Positions 60,667-64,000 of a stretch of 64,000 nucleotides of DNA are shown here, piece after piece. The translations under genes were made by a program, and so were the position numbers. The stretch spans positions 11,360,585 through 11,424,584 of the forward strand of contig JANAVB010002199.1 of the NCBI GenBank assembly GCA_029216955.1, given 5' to 3'. The notes under the pieces were generated by a model. It did not search any database, was not told where the DNA came from, and saw nothing but the letters and a program-made list of their open reading frames with translations. Source of the DNA: Iris pallida. Taxonomy: Eukaryota > Streptophyta > Magnoliopsida > Asparagales > Iridaceae. Positions within the stretch are counted from its first letter, which is position 1. Every line of letters starts with the position of its first letter.

Positions 60667-61757
60667 CTGTGGTTTCTCCCATTGTCTCAAAAGTAATCGA
60701 TGACTACAAGAGGAAAGATTAGTAAGCTCGAAAATTCTAACATAATTAATCCTCTCTGAAAAAAAGACATATAAGCTTTCGTTGACAATTGGAAAAAGGT
60801 AGTACTTCTACCATAAAGTAATGTTCAAGATATTTAAAGATTGTAATAACATAAAGAATTATGTACTATTTACCGTGTCACTTTATAATATCACTTGAAG
60901 GGCTAGAAAGTTTACTGAATTATGCAACTATCTCATCTCAAACTCAAGTGCTGATGCATAAAAGAAAATAACATGTTTTGCATGATAAGCTGTTGTGTCT
61001 CATGACTTTCATTTAAGTCACCTCTAAAGGTCAGCCAAGATATTTCATGTAACTCCCATTTATCGCGTAAGTAATTTTCATGCATACATCCTCCATGATT
61101 TCAGTATTAAGTTATTAATATTATTATCTAAGTTATGCAATATCATCAACCTGGAAGGCTGGAACCATGTTTTGCATGACATGATGTTGTGTCTCTACTG
61201 TGAAATCTTTGCGCGCACCTCCATGTAACATAATATTTTTAAGTAATAGCTACAGTATTCATGACATACCCGACATACTTATTCTAGTCAAGATATTGAT
61301 ATAGGAGACATTTATAAATAAAAATTGTTCAAGATAAATACAAACGAGGGACAAATTTAACACCTTTGCAATTGCTCTGGATACATGCTAGTGGCTGCAT
61401 CTGCCATTTCAAGAAACTACATATAGTCAATTAAAAATAATAGCGGCAGTAAAATATTGATGAATTTAGAAATTGATCCACTGACGCAATGTTAGAAATT
61501 CAAGATGTCTGAAAATGGGAAACAACAGTAATTTTACAAATGCTTCTTTTGAAAGGATGGTACATGTAAGTAGTAACTAATCCCTGCAAACCTGTATACC
61601 CATACCATAGTAGCAATTACAACAATGTAGCCAGATTATACTTAGAAATGAATTTTAAAATGCAATTATCTGGACTAAGTAACTAATGTATCTTACGGGC
61701 ACATTGAGAAGCAATTTTTCCAAGTCCCATCCTCAAGTCCTGTCCTACCACCAGAAC
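60667..61757 (-). pseudogene. Peptidyl-tRNA hydrolase 2 (PTH2) gene fragment, three exons
   Basis: Exon 61757-61697 (61 bp): VLVVGQDLRMGLGKIASQCA, containing the PTH2 motif GKIASQCAHA. Donor GTAAGA. Exon 61400-61364 (37 bp) after GGCAG: AATSMYPEQLQ. Exon 60703-60667 (37 bp) after TTGTAG: HRLLLRQWEKPQ, with a GTACCT donor. Split codons C|AT (His) and AG|T (Ser) rejoin exactly, matching PTH2 order (QCAHAATGMYAELLQSH..LLRQWE). PTH2 frees peptidyl-tRNAs. The C-terminal half (family VVADAGRTQ) was not found, so the piece is non-functional. Confidence 0.85.
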
Positions 61758-62263
61758 CTGCAACAATATTTGATCAGTTTAGTTGTTGCTATAATCAAAA
61801 TTATTATTTGTACAGATGAGTTCAAATATTGGCTGGCTATGGAGTACACCTTCAAATAAAGAAGGTTCAATGTAGATATTGACCAAATTGTATGGCTGGC
61901 TGTAAGGGCCAAAAAGTCCCCCAGAATCATAATAACATTATATCAAAACTGAAAAAGAAAGTAAGACTTGGGTAAAATTTCATTATAAAGAGAAGGCATG
62001 GTTATATATGGTACTTGCCACCACATAATTCTTACTGATTACATAAATATCTCTAACAAAATACATGCATTTGGTAGCTATAATATAAAAGCAGACACTG
62101 GATTATTTGTAAGTCCATTTAGTGAGACCATAACTTGCTACAAGTGTATATTTTCCTGGTAGTTGCTGTTATAAAATAAGTAGTTTAGTAATAAATTTAT
62201 TTGCATATAGGAAACCAAGACACTAGCATTTATTAATATTTTACAATGATGGCAATAAAGCTT

Positions 62264-62365
62264 TTACCCCCAAATTTGGGGTCGGTAGCATTCAATAATA
62301 TATTCCACTCGTAGATACCATCATCTGAGAAAAAGTACCGATTTAACAGGCTCTTTAAATAGTGT
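62264..62365 (-). other. Possible unidentified exon in element G
   Basis: The minus strand has an open stretch HYLKSLLNRYFFSDDGIYEW then NILLNATDPKFGGK. Composition looks coding but the family is not recognised. Another short stretch, CKEHVLKRIVTTLVEAWK, lies near 62880-62835 with a GT after it. Confidence 0.3.
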
Positions 62366-63077
62366 CAGATCTTCCTATAAGCATTCCACATAAACACCAT
62401 AAGGCACAATATGTACATGTGCATCCATAAGCGCTCAATAGTAAGGATGTGCAAAATAGTGTCTGTACCCTCTCGTGTTGTATCTGTGTCTATGCAAAAT
62501 AGATGAAAGCTGTTTGTATGGGTTGGTAAAAGTAAGGATGTTTTTTTTGGAAATTTAGATGGGTTATGGGTATTGGGTGGACATACTTGCTTTTCTTGCA
62601 ATAATTTATATGTAGGACTGTGCATTCAAGCAGTTCTGTTTGGCTAAACCCCTTTTTCTTGCTGACCATACCAACCTAGAAATTCTCTGGATGGCAACTG
62701 AAACTGAATTGATTTCCTACGAAATGATCTACACTATACTGACCTTCCAGATTTCTCTTCGGTTGGTTTTTAATTTTTCTTTTGAAAAGAAGGTAGTGCC
62801 ATCACCGTTATGACTGAACAAGAATGAAATGGTAATCACCTTTCCATGCTTCAACCAGGGTTGTGACTATTCTCTTGAGCACATGCTCTTTACATCATCC
62901 AATGCACTTCAAGCATAAATAACAGGTTTATCTTTAACAAATAACAATAAAAATTATATAAAGCATATTATTTATGCCAACTTCAAGGAAACAAAGAAAT
63001 CGATGAGAAAATATGAAGGATCAGAATAACTTTGACTGATAACATAGTCATGCATAGAGTTAACATGGACAAACTAG

Positions 63078-64000
63078 TGTTGTCCCATTCCATGGTCACA
63101 CCTGATTTTAATAATCGACACTGACTTAAGTCAATGCACAAAATATACGAACTGCTGCTAATCATTTCAGGTCTAGTGAAATCAATATCAAAGAACGTAT
63201 TACTACACCAGCAAGCATGCAAATCATCATTCTGAAGCTCATTCTCATTGGAATCAGTCTGAGTCATTTTATAATTTATTATGTATTTTATCTTTATTGA
63301 GTCTAGGATATAAATTGTAAGATCGACTAGATACTACTGGCTTAGGTTAATCATAGTCCACTCTCCTATACAGCCTACCCATCCAAATTCCACTTACCAA
63401 AAATATCAATCACTTTGTGCAACAAAATTTGACAAATATTTTACATTTTTACTGAGACAGAACACAGGCCGAGTTCGGTCCAAACTCTGACCGAGTTCGG
63501 TCAGTTTGAATTTAGATATTTGTTGCCTCCAAATCTGTATGCAATGTTTGTTTACGAAATCTTTGCATCAGAACACTGCCCGAATTCTGTCCGAGTTCGG
63601 TCCTCGAAAACACCTATAAATAGAAGAGAATTTCTCATTTCAAATTACTCAATTAATTCATCTTATATTCTCTCTTCAATAAGTGCTTTCATTTGATCTA
63701 AAGCTTTCATATTTCACCTATACATCTCATAGCCAAAAGCCAGTAATATCTATTTGATCTAGAGTCTTTTGGTTCTCAAGAGTTATAAAGAGGTTGTTTA
63801 AAGTTCAGAAACTATCTATGTTTTCGGAGCCGGTCGTGCGCTCGTCGCCAAGCACGATGTTGTGAAGTCGGTCGTGCACTTGTCACCCAGCACGGTGTTG
63901 TAAGAGACTGCAAGCTCTCAATTAGCTTGTGCCTTAGTAGGTTAACATTGAGCAAGAGTACTCGAGACTAGATTAGTCCTATCAGAGGGATACCAGTATA
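63078..64000 (+). mobile_element. Copia D LTR, runs off the window
   Basis: It starts TGTTGTCCCATTCCATGGTC, parallel to TGTTGGCCCATTGCCTAATGG of LTR F. The TATA box TATAAATAG is at 63614-63622, with CCGAGTTCGG-type repeats at 63468-63600. The transcribed part (GGTCGTGCGCTCGTCGCCAA, CACGATGTTGTGAAG) matches LTR F closely. No PPT precedes it, so it is more likely a 5' LTR with its element to the right. Confidence 0.8.
63614..63622 (+). promoter_or_regulatory. TATA box of LTR D
   Basis: TATAAATAG about 15 bases after the TCCGAGTTCGGTCCTCG repeat, the same spacing type as in LTR C. Confidence 0.75.

Larger units (their letters stand above)
57529..63077. mobile_element. CACTA-like element G carrying host gene fragments
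   Basis: The left end, TACTATGCCAAAATATAC, cuts Gypsy E RT. It is followed by repeated CGACAG/CTGTCG units to about 57785, the subterminal pattern of CACTA elements. No right end is seen; Copia D enters at 63078. The interior holds exon-intron fragments of at least two plant genes (peptidyl-tRNA hydrolase 2 and pyrroline-5-carboxylate reductase), a Gly/Tyr/Gln-rich piece and unidentified exons, all on the minus strand. No transposase was found. Classification rests on the left end only. Confidence 0.6.

Noticed and set aside
57529..63077. Element G region as an intact host gene
   Set aside because: It combines pieces of at least two unrelated genes, each lacking essential exons, with stops and a lost splice donor.
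63078..64000. Copia D as the missing 3' LTR of Copia C
   Set aside because: The sequence is closer to LTR F than to LTR C, and no polypurine tract precedes it.

Overview
The window is a block of nested plant transposable elements with no intact host gene. It looks like an intergenic region of a large angiosperm genome. The evidence is Ty1/copia elements of the SIRE/Maximus type (iMet primer site, about 1 kb LTRs, an extra ORF after pol), Ty3/gypsy elements with 2.6-4.1 kb LTRs, CACTA transposons with plant-type TNP2 and TnpA-like genes, and captured fragments of plant nuclear genes with introns. The species cannot be named from the sequence. I saw no tRNA, rRNA or CRISPR array.

Layout, left to right. 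1-1127: the 5' end of a minus-strand SIRE-like Copia (H), inserted in an LTR of Gypsy A. 1128-14556: Gypsy A (minus strand), interrupted by a 3.0 kb non-autonomous CACTA (K, 1488-4482, TSD AGT) and a 4.1 kb solo Gypsy LTR (J, 7469-11597). Gypsy A itself sits in the pol gene of an older Gypsy B (14557-17850, probably resuming at 26582-26983). An 8.7 kb CACTA (L, 17851-26578, TSD ATA) lies in the B LTR. 26984 to about 52316: plus-strand Copia C, whose third ORF is split by minus-strand Copia F (33043-51809, TSD AGCTA/AGCTG). The RT of F is in turn split by a young Gypsy (I, 37530-47009, TSD AGTAT, LTRs nearly identical). About 52317-57528: Gypsy E, cut inside its RT by a CACTA-like element G (57529-63077). 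G carries exon/intron fragments of a peptidyl-tRNA hydrolase 2 gene and a pyrroline-5-carboxylate reductase gene. 63078-64000: the LTR of another Copia (D).

Points of most interest: (1) the multi-gene capture in G, with splice phases that still read across introns; (2) a palindromic GAACTCGG-type motif shared by Copia LTR promoters and the pol-ORF3 gap, suggesting an internal promoter for ORF3; (3) a near-400-bp hairpin downstream of the TnpA-like gene in L; (4) the very young Gypsy I whose pol is already dead, so it must have been mobilised in trans. Element boundaries given as exact were fixed from TG..CA or CACTA ends plus target-site duplications; others are marked approximate.
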